Below are positions 35,246 to 43,865 of a stretch of DNA of 53,334 nucleotides, in pieces; position 1 is the first letter of the stretch, and each line of letters begins with the position of its first letter. A program made the translations under genes and the position numbers. The notes beneath the pieces were generated by a model. The model saw only the letters and a program-made list of their open reading frames with translations, had not been told where the DNA came from and ran no database searches. Source of the stretch: Pseudomonadota bacterium (GTDB lineage Bacteria; Pseudomonadota; Alphaproteobacteria; Rhizobiales; Phreatobacteraceae); the NCBI GenBank assembly GCA_023416965.1, contig JAEZGJ010000220.1, positions 1-53,334 on the forward strand. The letters are read 5' to 3'.

Positions 35246-35944
35246 TCATCGAAGGCAAACGCAAAAAGCGGCCGTGCCTGTCGCCCCGCGGGACCGGCAG
35301 AGTCGGTTCGCCAGACGCGCTGCACGCCCCCGGGCGCAGGACTGCGGTCGACTATGCAGTTCACCAGATGACGAACCGATGAAGCCGCGATGGGATTTCG
35401 CACCCCGACCCGGATTCTGGGGGAGCGGGGGCCCCTCATCCGGAAGCGGCGCATCCTCGGGCAGTGGCGCCGCTGTCAGCAGCGACGCGGACGGCACCGG
35501 AGAACCGGGGCGGTGATCTGCAACCGCCTCAGGCTCCGCATCGGTCGCCGCCCTGTCGACGACTGCAGTTGCGGAAGGTATCGTCACGGCCGGAATGGCA
35601 TCCGTCGCGGCAACGGGCGGGGCGGCCGAGATCACGATGTCCGGATCCACTGCCGCAAATGCAGGAGGGGCCAGCATCTGCTCGCCGGCGGCGTCCGGGA
35701 TCGAGGCAACAGGCGGGCTTCTCAGGAAACCCGCTCCAAAGCCCCCTGCCCCCACATCGCTCCACGCGTGATGAGGCGACGGTTCAATCTGGCTCGGCAG
35801 GGTTGCAGCGAGCGTCGCTACGGCGACGGTGGCATCCAGGACCGGAACGGTCGCCGCAGGCAGGGACGAGATCTTGACCGTGCCTCTCGCCTTGAGCCAT
35901 TCAGGCTCTTCCGGCTCTTCCGGCACTGGCGGTATGCTGCTCAC
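35246..35944 (-). CDS. Pro/Ala-rich acidic protein, uncertain gene
   Basis: An open frame of about 232 residues with a low-complexity, Pro/Ala/Val-rich acidic composition, little charge in its middle and no recognised domain. The minus strand is preferred because the plus-strand ORF over the same bases is Arg-rich nonsense. A GTG at 35944 follows GGAG by nine bases, while another GTG lies at 35980. Third-position G+C seems lower than in neighbouring genes, and the last 45 residues change character, which could mean a frameshift or a decaying gene. Treat as doubtful. Confidence 0.4.
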   Translation of the reverse strand: MSSIPPVPEEPEEPEWLKARGTVKISSLPAATVPVLDATVAVATLAATLPSQIEPSPHHAWSDVGAGGFGAGFLRSPPVASIPDAAGEQMLAPPAFAAVDPDIVISAAPPVAATDAIPAVTIPSATAVVDRAATDAEPEAVADHRPGSPVPSASLLTAAPLPEDAPLPDEGPPLPQNPGRGAKSHRGFIGSSSGELHSRPQSCARGRAARLANRLCRSRGATGTAAFCVCLR

Positions 35945-36222
35945 GACGTCCGACTCCGCGCACACACCGCTCTTTTGCACTACGCCAGCAAATTCATTGG
36001 TATCCCGTTAACGGCACATCATGCGCTGAAGGGTTCCGGTTTGATTCCCGGGGCTGCGCGGGCCACGGGATTCGCGCCACGGGAGGATCGAAACGGCTTC
36101 GGTTCATCCCCCTCGGGCCGCCGTGACAGCCACGCCGGGGCTGTCGCCATGCTCGGGAGAAGGCATTCACACGAGGGCCAGGGCTCACCGCAGGCGAGTT
36201 TCCCCCGGTGGCATTCCCGGCA

Positions 36223-37482
36223 CTATTCCGCCAGCTGAACCTGCGTGCCCACCACGCCTATGGCGCTCGGCACCGGAACATCGGTGGCGCCGTATCGCGC
36301 GTTCATGACGAGGTTCGGGCCGGCGTCGAGTTCCATCCACCGTGCCACGATGATGGTGTAGGCAGACTGATCGGCCACTGGCCTGTTGGCATCGACCCTC
36401 AACCGCCCGTTGGGAAGATAGATCGTGCCCAGCAACAGCCGCGCGTCGTCGCTGCTGATCAGGTGCCGGCGGCCGACAGGGGCGGACCTGTCCTCGAAGA
36501 ACAGCAGCGAAGCCATGGCGCCGTCGCGCGGGGCGGAGAGGCTGATGGAGCTGCGAGCCCCGAAGTTGATGACGCTCGCAGCCCCCGACAGGTAGAAGCC
36601 CACGTGTGTCCCGCTCAGCGAAGCGCCGCCATCGACCCAGAGGGGACCGTCCTTCATCACATATTCGCCCGGCGCCAGGCGGACCCTCGCGCCAAGGGTG
36701 ATCTTCAGCCCCCCGCAATAGACACCCGGCCTCAGCGTCGTGCTCCCGCCGACGATGACGAGGTTGGTCTGGTTGCAACCGCCGACATGCGGCGGTGTGC
36801 GGGAGGCCAACGGGTCGCGCAATGGCGGGCAGTTGGTGATGGGGTCCGGCGTGAAATTTGCCTTGGTTCCCACTTTTCCGCCGGCTGAGCAGATCACCTG
36901 CGCCGACAGGACCGAGGAATTCGCGCCAACCAGCCCCTGGGTATGGGTCGAGTTCGAATAGACCGCGCAGCCGGGCGCCGTCAGATGGGCGCGGGTCTTC
37001 AGCCAGACGGACTGCGCGCGGGATGGTTCGAGGCCGATGAGGCAGATCGGGACGCCCGAGCCTACCTTGCCGACCGCACGGACCTGCAGTTGGGGAGGCG
37101 TGGGAATGAGCGACAGTCCGAAGACGGCGTTGTAGGGCCTGGTGATCACCACCTCGACCGCGGTGCGGGCGGGGTCGATCGCGGGTTTGACATCGGACTC
37201 GTCGGAGCCGAACTGCGAGACGATCTGGGTCCGCGCGAAACGCGCGGTCGTGTTGATCACCGCCGTCAGGTCAGCATTGGCGAACCGCAATTCGCGCGCG
37301 CCGGCCAGGGCCGCGGCATCGGCCGCGGCCTGGAGCTTGCCGCGTTCGGTGACCATCGACGCATATTCCGTCGCTGCGCCCCCCGCGACGAGCAGCACCG
37401 GCAGGCTCAGGGCCGCGATCGTGGCGACGCTGGCGTCCGCTCGGCGCCAGAACCTCGCCAGGTATCGTCGAAGCGGGGTCAT
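36223..37482 (-). CDS. TadG-like pilus-associated protein (TadE/G N-terminal domain)
   Basis: A 419-residue protein. The N-terminus has a basic leader, then a hydrophobic helix (about residues 18-42) running into YASMVTERGKLQAAADAAALAGARE, the pattern of TadE/TadG-like proteins of the Flp pilus system and of secreted von Willebrand-type relatives. The remainder is a large extracytoplasmic domain of Gly/Ser/Val-rich character with several cysteines. No VWA motif is visible. Its start overlaps the stop of the REC-kinase gene (ATGA), so the two are co-transcribed. No other tad/cpa genes are in the window. Confidence 0.8.
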   Translation of the reverse strand: MTPLRRYLARFWRRADASVATIAALSLPVLLVAGGAATEYASMVTERGKLQAAADAAALAGARELRFANADLTAVINTTARFARTQIVSQFGSDESDVKPAIDPARTAVEVVITRPYNAVFGLSLIPTPPQLQVRAVGKVGSGVPICLIGLEPSRAQSVWLKTRAHLTAPGCAVYSNSTHTQGLVGANSSVLSAQVICSAGGKVGTKANFTPDPITNCPPLRDPLASRTPPHVGGCNQTNLVIVGGSTTLRPGVYCGGLKITLGARVRLAPGEYVMKDGPLWVDGGASLSGTHVGFYLSGAASVINFGARSSISLSAPRDGAMASLLFFEDRSAPVGRRHLISSDDARLLLGTIYLPNGRLRVDANRPVADQSAYTIIVARWMELDAGPNLVMNARYGATDVPVPSAIGVVGTQVQLAE

Positions 37483-38654
37483 GCCGCCACCTCAGCCGCG
37501 CGGTGCACCACGCGACCCGCAGGCAGGGTGATGCGCGCTGCGGCACCGCCACCGACGGCATTGTCGATGGCGAGAGAGCCGCCGTGAAGCTCTGCCACAC
37601 GCTTGGCGAGAGGAAGACCGAGGCCGAGCCCACCGGCAGTCCGCGCCAGACCTGCGCTCTGCTGATGGAAGGGCTCGAGGCAAGCGGCGACCTGGGCCTC
37701 CGTGAGACCCGGCCCGTGGTCACGGACTTCGATGATTACCGAACCGTCAGGGGCGGTGGCCACTGACAGGCCCGCGAGTCCACCGCCGTGAACGACGGCA
37801 TTGCACAGAAGGTGGACGATCGCCCGTTCGAGAAGGTCCCGGTCGGCGACGATGGTCAGCCCCTCCTGGAAGGCACATTGCCCGCTCGACGGGCCGTGCT
37901 TGTGCTCCACCTCGGACAGGGCGCGGCGAGCGATGGTCTCTGGCGCATAGTCATCCTCCCTGAGTTCCCGCTCGTTCGAGGACAGCGCCGAGAAGAGCAT
38001 CAGGTCGCTGAACAGGCCGAGCAGACCCTCGCCCGCCGTCCGCACGAACCGGGCGTGATCGAGATAGCCGCTCGCCCCGATCGGCCCGAGCGACTGCTTT
38101 TCGATCAGGTCGGAAAAGCCGATGATGACGTTCAGGGGCGTGCGGAACTCGTGGCGCATCAGCGTGAGGATGTCGGATTTCATCCGGCTGATGCTGACGG
38201 CCTCTTCGCAGGCACGGCGCGCCTCGCGCTCGTGCCGGGCGGCGCGCACAACATAGCGGACGTGATGGCTGAGCTGCCGCCAGTTGACGGGCTTCACCGT
38301 GAAGGAGTTGGCGCCGACGTCGAAGGCGCGGTCGATCGAGACGGCGTCCTCGCGACCAGTGACCATGATGACCGGCAGGTCCTTCAGCCTCGCGTCGCCG
38401 CGTAGGCGCGCCAGAAGGCCGTAACCGTCGAGGCGGGGCATCTCGATGTCGATGAGGGCGATGTCATAGGCGCCGGAGACCAGGCGCTCCCACCCCTCCT
38501 CGCCGTCCCCCGCCGTATCGATGGTCACATGGGGCGCCGACAGGTAGACGCAGGCGAATTCGCGCAGGATCGGATCATCGTCGACGACGAGCACGCGGAG
38601 CGGCTCGTCGAGCACGAACGTCCAGCGTCCGGCGGTTGTCTGGGCCTCGGTCAT
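37479..38654 (-). CDS. Response-regulator/histidine-kinase hybrid (REC-HisKA-HATPase)
   Basis: A 391-residue soluble protein. The receiver is first: Asp25-Asp27 in VVDDDP, phosphoacceptor Asp69 in LIDIEMP, and Lys121 in TVKPVNW. The histidine kinase follows: His168 in LMRHEFRTPLN, with the ATPase boxes LLCNAVVHGG, EVRDHGPGL and GGLGLGLPLAKRV. This order (receiver before kinase, no membrane part) makes it an intermediate that is itself controlled by phosphorylation, rather than a classical sensor. It is divergent from the EAL hybrid kinase with about 110 bases between, and its stop overlaps the TadG-like gene. A second ATG lies one codon upstream at 38657. Confidence 0.9.
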   Translation of the reverse strand: MTEAQTTAGRWTFVLDEPLRVLVVDDDPILREFACVYLSAPHVTIDTAGDGEEGWERLVSGAYDIALIDIEMPRLDGYGLLARLRGDARLKDLPVIMVTGREDAVSIDRAFDVGANSFTVKPVNWRQLSHHVRYVVRAARHEREARRACEEAVSISRMKSDILTLMRHEFRTPLNVIIGFSDLIEKQSLGPIGASGYLDHARFVRTAGEGLLGLFSDLMLFSALSSNERELREDDYAPETIARRALSEVEHKHGPSSGQCAFQEGLTIVADRDLLERAIVHLLCNAVVHGGGLAGLSVATAPDGSVIIEVRDHGPGLTEAQVAACLEPFHQQSAGLARTAGGLGLGLPLAKRVAELHGGSLAIDNAVGGGAAARITLPAGRVVHRAAEVAA

Positions 38655-38765
38655 CATGACAGCTTCAGACAGGAAGATTAAAAACACTCCCACCAGTTGC
38701 GATTAAGACGGTTTTCAGCCGGTGCCGTTAGCGTTCCCTTACTCGGGAAGGGACTGGACCGGCAG

Positions 38766-41700
38766 ATGCAGGCACACCGATCGATCGGACGGAAGCTCGG
38801 CCTGCTGGCATTGCTGTCAGTCGCCGTCGCCGTGGTCATCGGCACCGCCTTCGCCGTAACCCAGGAAACGCGCCGTTATGTCGAGGCCAAGAGCGAGGCC
38901 TTCATCACCACGGCCCAGGTCTTCGCAGCCGCCGTCGCGGATGCGGCGGCCGCTGGCGACGAGCAGGCGGCGCTCAGGGCCATGCGCGCCATCGCCTCGA
39001 TGAACGGCATGCTGACGGCCCGGATCGACAAGAGCGATGGCGGGGTGCTGGCTTCGCTCGGTCTTGCCTCCCGCCTCGAGCGGGACGCGCGCCTGACCCT
39101 CATGGAGCGCCCGAGCGTCTGGACCATTCTGGCGAGCGGCACGATCGAGACGACGGTGCCGATCCATCACAACGGGGGCGAGATCGGACGGTTCGTCATG
39201 GTCGCCGAGGCCAACGACCTCCTGCAACGGCTCCTCGTCACCCTCGCCGTGACGCTCGCCGGCGCCGTCCTCGCCGTCGCCGCCGGACTGGTGGTGGCGC
39301 GCAAGCTCGGCGGCACGATCGTCCGGCCCATCACCGGGCTGACGGCGGCGATGCAGCAGATCCGGGAGCGTCACGACTTTTCCTCAAACGTCACCGTCAC
39401 GTCGGACGACGAGGTGGGCGCCATGGTCGAGGGCTTCAACGGGCTGCTTGCCGAGATCCGCGCCCGCGACGAGCGCCTGGCCGAGCATCTCAGGGACCTG
39501 GAGCGTCAGGTCGCCGACCGCACCGCGGACTATCGGGTGGCGCGGGATGCCGCCGAGCAGGCCAACCGGGCCAAGAGCGACTTTCTCGCCGCCATGAGCC
39601 ACGAGATCCGCACGCCGATGAACGGCATCATGGTGATGGCCGAACTCGTCGCCGGGAGCGTGATCGAGGAGCGCCCGAAGCGGCACGCCGAGACTATCGT
39701 GCGGTCGGGCCGAAACCTGCTGGCAATCATCAACGACATTCTCGACCTCTCCAAGATCGAGGCCGGGCAGCTCACTCTGGAACAGATCGCCTTCGATCCG
39801 GCCGAGATCATCGACCAGACGCTGGTGCTGTTTTCGGAGCGGGCGCGGGAGAAGGGCCTCGAGCTCTGCGCCTTCATTGATCCGGCCCTCTCCGGCACGA
39901 TCACGGGCGACCCCGTGAGGGTGCAACAGGTTGTCGCCAACCTCGTCAACAATGCGGTGAAGTTCACCGAGAGCGGGTCCGTCCTGATCGTGGCGGAGGT
40001 TGTCGGCGGCCCCTCGCCAGCCCTGCGCATCTCGGTCGCCGATACCGGCATCGGCATTCCCCCCGAGACCCTCGGTACGCTCTTCACGGCCTTTTCCCAG
40101 GCGGACCAGTCGATCACGCGTCGCTTCGGTGGCACCGGCCTCGGCCTCGCCATCTGCCGGAAGATCGCCGACGCCATGGGTGGCACGGTGGGAGTGGAGA
40201 GCATTCCGGGGGCAGGCTCGACCTTCACCTTCACCATCCCCACGGGCGATCGCGCCGGCGGCGCGCCCTGGCCACGCACGGCGCGTCCCCACACAGCCAT
40301 CGTGGACATCGAGGGCCGCAACGGCGACGTCCTCGCACTGTACCTGGCGGCATCCGGCTATCGCGTGGTGCGGGGCGCCGGGCCAGACGGGAGCGATGTT
40401 GAGGGCCCCCGGCCGATCGTCTTCGCGGCCCGCGGCGCCGCATGGACGGCTCGACCCGATGTCTCCCTCGTCCGGTGCGCGGGCCTCGCCGAAAACACGG
40501 GCACGGCCGGCGAGGCGCGTCTCGACCTTCCCGTCCAGCGCGGTGAACTCCGCAATCTCATCACCCGGCACCTCGCGGGCGATAGCCTGACTCCGGCGCG
40601 AGTGCCGCGGGCGACCGCCGAGCCGCGCCCGGACTTCGGCCATGTCCGAATCCTCGTCGTCGATGACAGCGCGGTGAACCGCGAGGTGGCGCTGGCGGCC
40701 CTGGCCCATTTCGGCGCGAGCGCTGATTGCGTCGAGGACGGGCTCCAGGCAGTGGAGGCCGTCGCCGCGGGGGCCTATGATCTCGTCTTCATGGACGGCA
40801 GCATGCCGGTCATGGACGGCTTCGAGGCGACACGCCGCATCAGGGCGGAGGAAGCGGCCCGGGAGGCGACGCGGGTGCCGATCGTCGCGCTCACCGCGGA
40901 CGTCATCGGAACCGCGGCCGAGGCCTGGCGGGCCTGTGGCATGGACGATCTTCTCCTGAAGCCCTTCACCCTGGAGGACCTCGCCCAGATCCTCGGCCGC
41001 TGGGCCCCGCCAGCAACGTCGGGACAGGCGATCCGGGCCGAGTTACCCCGCGAACCAGGGCCGGCGACCGCCATGGCGCCCGCACCCAGCGGCGTGGCCG
41101 ACCTCCTCAGCCCCGACAAGCTCGCGGAGTTCGAGGACATGGCCTCCCTCGGCCGGCCGGACTTCGCGCAACGCATCCTGGAGCTGTGGAAGACCCATGC
41201 CGCGCCTGGCCGCGACGCCATCGACGAGGCCATGGCCGCTGCCGACGCCGAGGCGGTGGGCCGGGCGGCGCACAGCCTGAAGTCCATGAGCCTCAATGCC
41301 GGCGCCTCGCGGGTGGCGGATCTCGCCCGCACCATCGAGACCATGGCGCGCACCGAAGGACGCCTGCCGGAAGCCGGTCTCGTCGCCGCTCTCGGGGCTG
41401 CCGTGGATGCCACAATGGGGGCCATCGACGTCCATCTCGGGGCCCGGACGGCCGGCACGCCGGCGTCACCGCCGTCGCCAGTCCCGGCGGCACCTCCCGA
41501 TGGCTTCGAGCAGGACCTCCTCAGGGCGATAGAGGCCGGGGAGATCCAGCCCTTCTTCCAGCCGATCGTCGCGAGGGGCGATGGCCGCATCGTGGGCGTC
41601 GAGGCCCTGGCCCGCTGGATCAAGCCGGACGGGACGATCGTTGAGCCGGGGGAGTTCATCGCCAGGGCCGAGGCCGGGGGCCTGATCGTCCCCCTGGGCA

Positions 41701-42257
41701 GCCACATGCTCACGCAATCCATGCTCTGCGCCCGCGACTGGCCGGGAATCAACCTGTCGATCAACGTCTCGCCCCTCCAGCTCCAGGAGGACGATTTCGA
41801 GGAACTCCTCACCTCGACGCTCGCCCGGACGGGCTTCGCTGCCGCGGATCTCACACTCGAAGTCACCGAGACGGCGCTTATCGGCAACGAGGAGTGGACC
41901 GCCGCCACGTTGAAGCGCCTCAGGGAACGGGGCATCGGCGTCGCGCTCGACGATTTCGGCACCGGCTATTCCAGCCTCGCCTACCTGCGCCGGTTCCCCT
42001 TCTCGCGGATCAAGATCGACCGCTCGTTCATCGCCGAGGCGGACAGCGCCATGGACGCCGCCGCCATCGTCCATGCCGTGGTGGCGATCGGCCGCTCTCT
42101 CGGTCTCACGGTGGTGGCGGAGGGAATCGAGACTGAATCCCAGCAGCGCTTCGTCTCGGCGGCGGGCGTCCACATGTTGCAGGGCTATCGCTACGGCCGT
42201 GCCATGCCGGCGAAGGAGCTGTCGTCGCTCCTCGGGGGGCTGTCAAAGGCCGGGTGA
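38766..42257 (+). CDS. Membrane hybrid histidine kinase with receiver, HPt and EAL domains
   Basis: A 1163-residue protein combining a complete phosphorelay with a c-di-GMP phosphodiesterase. Two membrane helices (about 10-32 and 155-180) flank a periplasmic CHASE8-like domain; a HAMP domain follows. His279 lies in MSHEIRTPMNG, and the ATPase part has VNNAVKFTES and GGTGLGLAICRK. A degenerate receiver-like stretch precedes the true receiver with Asp677 (FMDGSMP). An HPt domain has His836 in AAHSLKSMSLNAG. The C-terminal EAL domain (about 920-1160) has EALARW at 946, TLEVTET, DDFGTGYSS and VVAEGIE, so it should be active. I use the ATG at 38766; the frame is open to 38697. Confidence 0.93.
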   Translation: MQAHRSIGRKLGLLALLSVAVAVVIGTAFAVTQETRRYVEAKSEAFITTAQVFAAAVADAAAAGDEQAALRAMRAIASMNGMLTARIDKSDGGVLASLGLASRLERDARLTLMERPSVWTILASGTIETTVPIHHNGGEIGRFVMVAEANDLLQRLLVTLAVTLAGAVLAVAAGLVVARKLGGTIVRPITGLTAAMQQIRERHDFSSNVTVTSDDEVGAMVEGFNGLLAEIRARDERLAEHLRDLERQVADRTADYRVARDAAEQANRAKSDFLAAMSHEIRTPMNGIMVMAELVAGSVIEERPKRHAETIVRSGRNLLAIINDILDLSKIEAGQLTLEQIAFDPAEIIDQTLVLFSERAREKGLELCAFIDPALSGTITGDPVRVQQVVANLVNNAVKFTESGSVLIVAEVVGGPSPALRISVADTGIGIPPETLGTLFTAFSQADQSITRRFGGTGLGLAICRKIADAMGGTVGVESIPGAGSTFTFTIPTGDRAGGAPWPRTARPHTAIVDIEGRNGDVLALYLAASGYRVVRGAGPDGSDVEGPRPIVFAARGAAWTARPDVSLVRCAGLAENTGTAGEARLDLPVQRGELRNLITRHLAGDSLTPARVPRATAEPRPDFGHVRILVVDDSAVNREVALAALAHFGASADCVEDGLQAVEAVAAGAYDLVFMDGSMPVMDGFEATRRIRAEEAAREATRVPIVALTADVIGTAAEAWRACGMDDLLLKPFTLEDLAQILGRWAPPATSGQAIRAELPREPGPATAMAPAPSGVADLLSPDKLAEFEDMASLGRPDFAQRILELWKTHAAPGRDAIDEAMAAADAEAVGRAAHSLKSMSLNAGASRVADLARTIETMARTEGRLPEAGLVAALGAAVDATMGAIDVHLGARTAGTPASPPSPVPAAPPDGFEQDLLRAIEAGEIQPFFQPIVARGDGRIVGVEALARWIKPDGTIVEPGEFIARAEAGGLIVPLGSHMLTQSMLCARDWPGINLSINVSPLQLQEDDFEELLTSTLARTGFAAADLTLEVTETALIGNEEWTAATLKRLRERGIGVALDDFGTGYSSLAYLRRFPFSRIKIDRSFIAEADSAMDAAAIVHAVVAIGRSLGLTVVAEGIETESQQRFVSAAGVHMLQGYRYGRAMPAKELSSLLGGLSKAG

Positions 42258-42415
42258 GATCGCTCGTCTGATCCGATGGAGGCAGGCTGGCACCGTCGCC
42301 CGCAAGGTTCGACCCGCCTGCAGTGGTGCCGATGGCGGCCCGACAGCAGACAGATGCCGATCAAGGTCGAACACCGCGCACCAGTCTTGGTTCTGCCAGC
42401 CCGAGGCGCTGAGCC

Positions 42416-43251
42416 CTACATCTGCAGAAGGCGGCGATGGATGTCGCTTGTGGCCAGGGCTGCGTGACCGAAGGCGACCGAAATCTGGTCGAGGCCGGCG
42501 GCGACGTCCCCGACCGCGTAGGCACCCGCCGTGCTGGTCTGCTGGTGATCGCCCGCGACGATGCAGCCGGACAGATCCGGCGCGACCTCGAGGTCGCGGG
42601 CCAGCGCCGACTGGGGCTCCGATCCCATGGCGGCGTAGAGCGTGTCCCACGTCACCCCCCGGCCGACCCTGCCGATCCCCCCGCGCGCCGTTCCAGCTCG
42701 ACCGTGACGCCGGGCTCGACCAGTTCGATGTCCAGGCGGTCGGTGAAGGACCTGAGGTAATGGGCCTTGGACTCGGCATCCGCGGGCGGGACCAGCAGGC
42801 CGACCCGCCGGCCCGCCACCTCGTATCCGTCGCAGATGGGGCAATAGCGGATGAGGCCGTCCTGCACCGCTTCATCATGCCCCGAGATGGCGGGCCGGAC
42901 GTCGACCACCCCCGTCGCGAAGATCACGGTCCGTCCGATCGCGGGCGCCCCGCTTGTGGTGACGAGGAAGCCGCGGGGGTGGCGCCCCACCGCGAGGGCT
43001 TCCGCAGGTTGGGGCTGCAGGCCGTAGCGCGCAACCTGCAGGGTCAGGCGCGCCAGAAGGTCCGGGCCGGGGATCCCGTCCGGGAAACCGGGCAGGTTGC
43101 GGATCCGCGGAATGAGGCTCGCCCGGCTGTGCCCCCGGTCCAACACCATGACGGAGCGGCGGTAGCGTGCAAGGTAGAGGGCCGCGGTCAGTCCGGCCGG
43201 CCCCCCGCCGATGACGATGCAGTCGAATAGGGCAGGCTCGGTCGACGACAT
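42416..43251 (-). pseudogene. Thioredoxin-reductase-like NAD(P)/FAD oxidoreductase, frameshifted
   Basis: Two reading frames together give one flavoprotein. The N-terminal part, from the ATG at 43251 with a GAGGGA ribosome site, has IVIGGGPAGLTAALYLARY and the redox-like CPIC in YCPICDGYEV. It runs into a stop at 42652. The C-terminal part continues in the next frame as VTWDTLYAAMG, then AYAVGDVAAGLDQISVAFGHA, and ends at 42416. One missing base between about 42655 and 42682, where two runs of six C/G lie, would explain the break. It may be a genuine pseudogene, a phase-variable tract or a sequencing error. Confidence 0.85.
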
Positions 43252-43397
43252 GGCAATCCCTCGCAGGCCGAGGCCCTCCAACGGGACCGCTGCACTTCCT
43301 GATCGGTCGGCGAGCCTCGAAGTTCCTTTCGCGCCGGGTGCCCGGTCAGCGACGCGGCGGCGCGATGGGCTCCCGACCCTGCGGGATGTGGCCCTTT

Positions 43398-43423
43398 GGA
43401 ACCGGGCTCCCCCGCGATCCGTT
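43398..43423 (+). promoter_or_regulatory. Predicted sigma-EcfG promoter of two small genes
   Basis: GGAAC at 43398-43402, 17 bases, CGTT at 43420-43423, an exact match to the consensus. The first small gene starts 26 bases beyond the -10 element, after a GAGAGGAGAG ribosome site. Confidence 0.75.
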
Positions 43424-43448
43424 CGCCTCCCATGAGAGGAGAGTTGCC

Positions 43449-43625
43449 ATGACAAAGAAGCTCCCGCCCGTACCCGCCGACAACCGCTCGCCCTACTCCG
43501 ACGCCCGTCAGGGGGTGGAAGACGCCCAGCACTCCGGTGGCGAGGAGAGCAAGAGCGAGGAGCGTGGCCGGCACGCCAATATCAAGCAGAACACTACCCA
43601 TCAGGGCTACCAGCAGGACCGCTAG
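43449..43625 (+). CDS. Small hydrophilic protein, stress-type
   Basis: A 58-residue, highly polar protein without a hydrophobic core, ending in GRHANIKQNTTHQGYQQDR. I recall that similar Asn/Gln-rich tails occur in short conserved proteins of rhizobia, but no function is known. It follows a consensus EcfG promoter and a GAGAGGAGAG ribosome site, and the second small gene begins ten bases after its stop, so they form an operon. Confidence 0.75.
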   Translation: MTKKLPPVPADNRSPYSDARQGVEDAQHSGGEESKSEERGRHANIKQNTTHQGYQQDR

Positions 43626-43635
43626 GGAGCGCGCC

Positions 43636-43833
43636 ATGTCCACCTCGTCGAAAACGCCTGCCAGCATCCGGCAGGGCGGCCCCGGGGCCTCCCACGAAAA
43701 TGCCAAGGAGCCCCTGCGGGTCGAGAAGCCGCCCGCCGACTCGCCGCAGCGGCAGCGCAGCCAGGTTTCGGGCGGCGGAGGAGAGGCGGATTCGCACCAT
43801 ACCCACAGCCCGACGCGAAAGGGTGGCTCCTGA
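43636..43833 (+). CDS. Small hydrophilic protein, second gene of the stress operon
   Basis: A 65-residue Ser/Pro/Gln/His-rich protein, probably disordered. The ATG at 43636 follows the upstream stop by ten bases and a TAGGGAG ribosome site. No family recognised; a stress role is inferred from the shared promoter. Confidence 0.65.
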   Translation: MSTSSKTPASIRQGGPGASHENAKEPLRVEKPPADSPQRQRSQVSGGGGEADSHHTHSPTRKGGS

Positions 43834-43865
43834 GCGTAAGGGGCCTATCGGAGTGACGGCCGGCG

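Noticed and set aside
36010..36037. Possible minus-strand EcfG promoter before the Pro/Ala-rich ORF
   Set aside because: GGAAC and CGTT are present but 19 bases apart; functional spacing is 16 or 17.
35390..36238. A 282-codon plus-strand frame in the region after dusA
   Set aside because: Its product is Arg/His-rich and looks like a shadow of the minus-strand Pro/Ala-rich frame.
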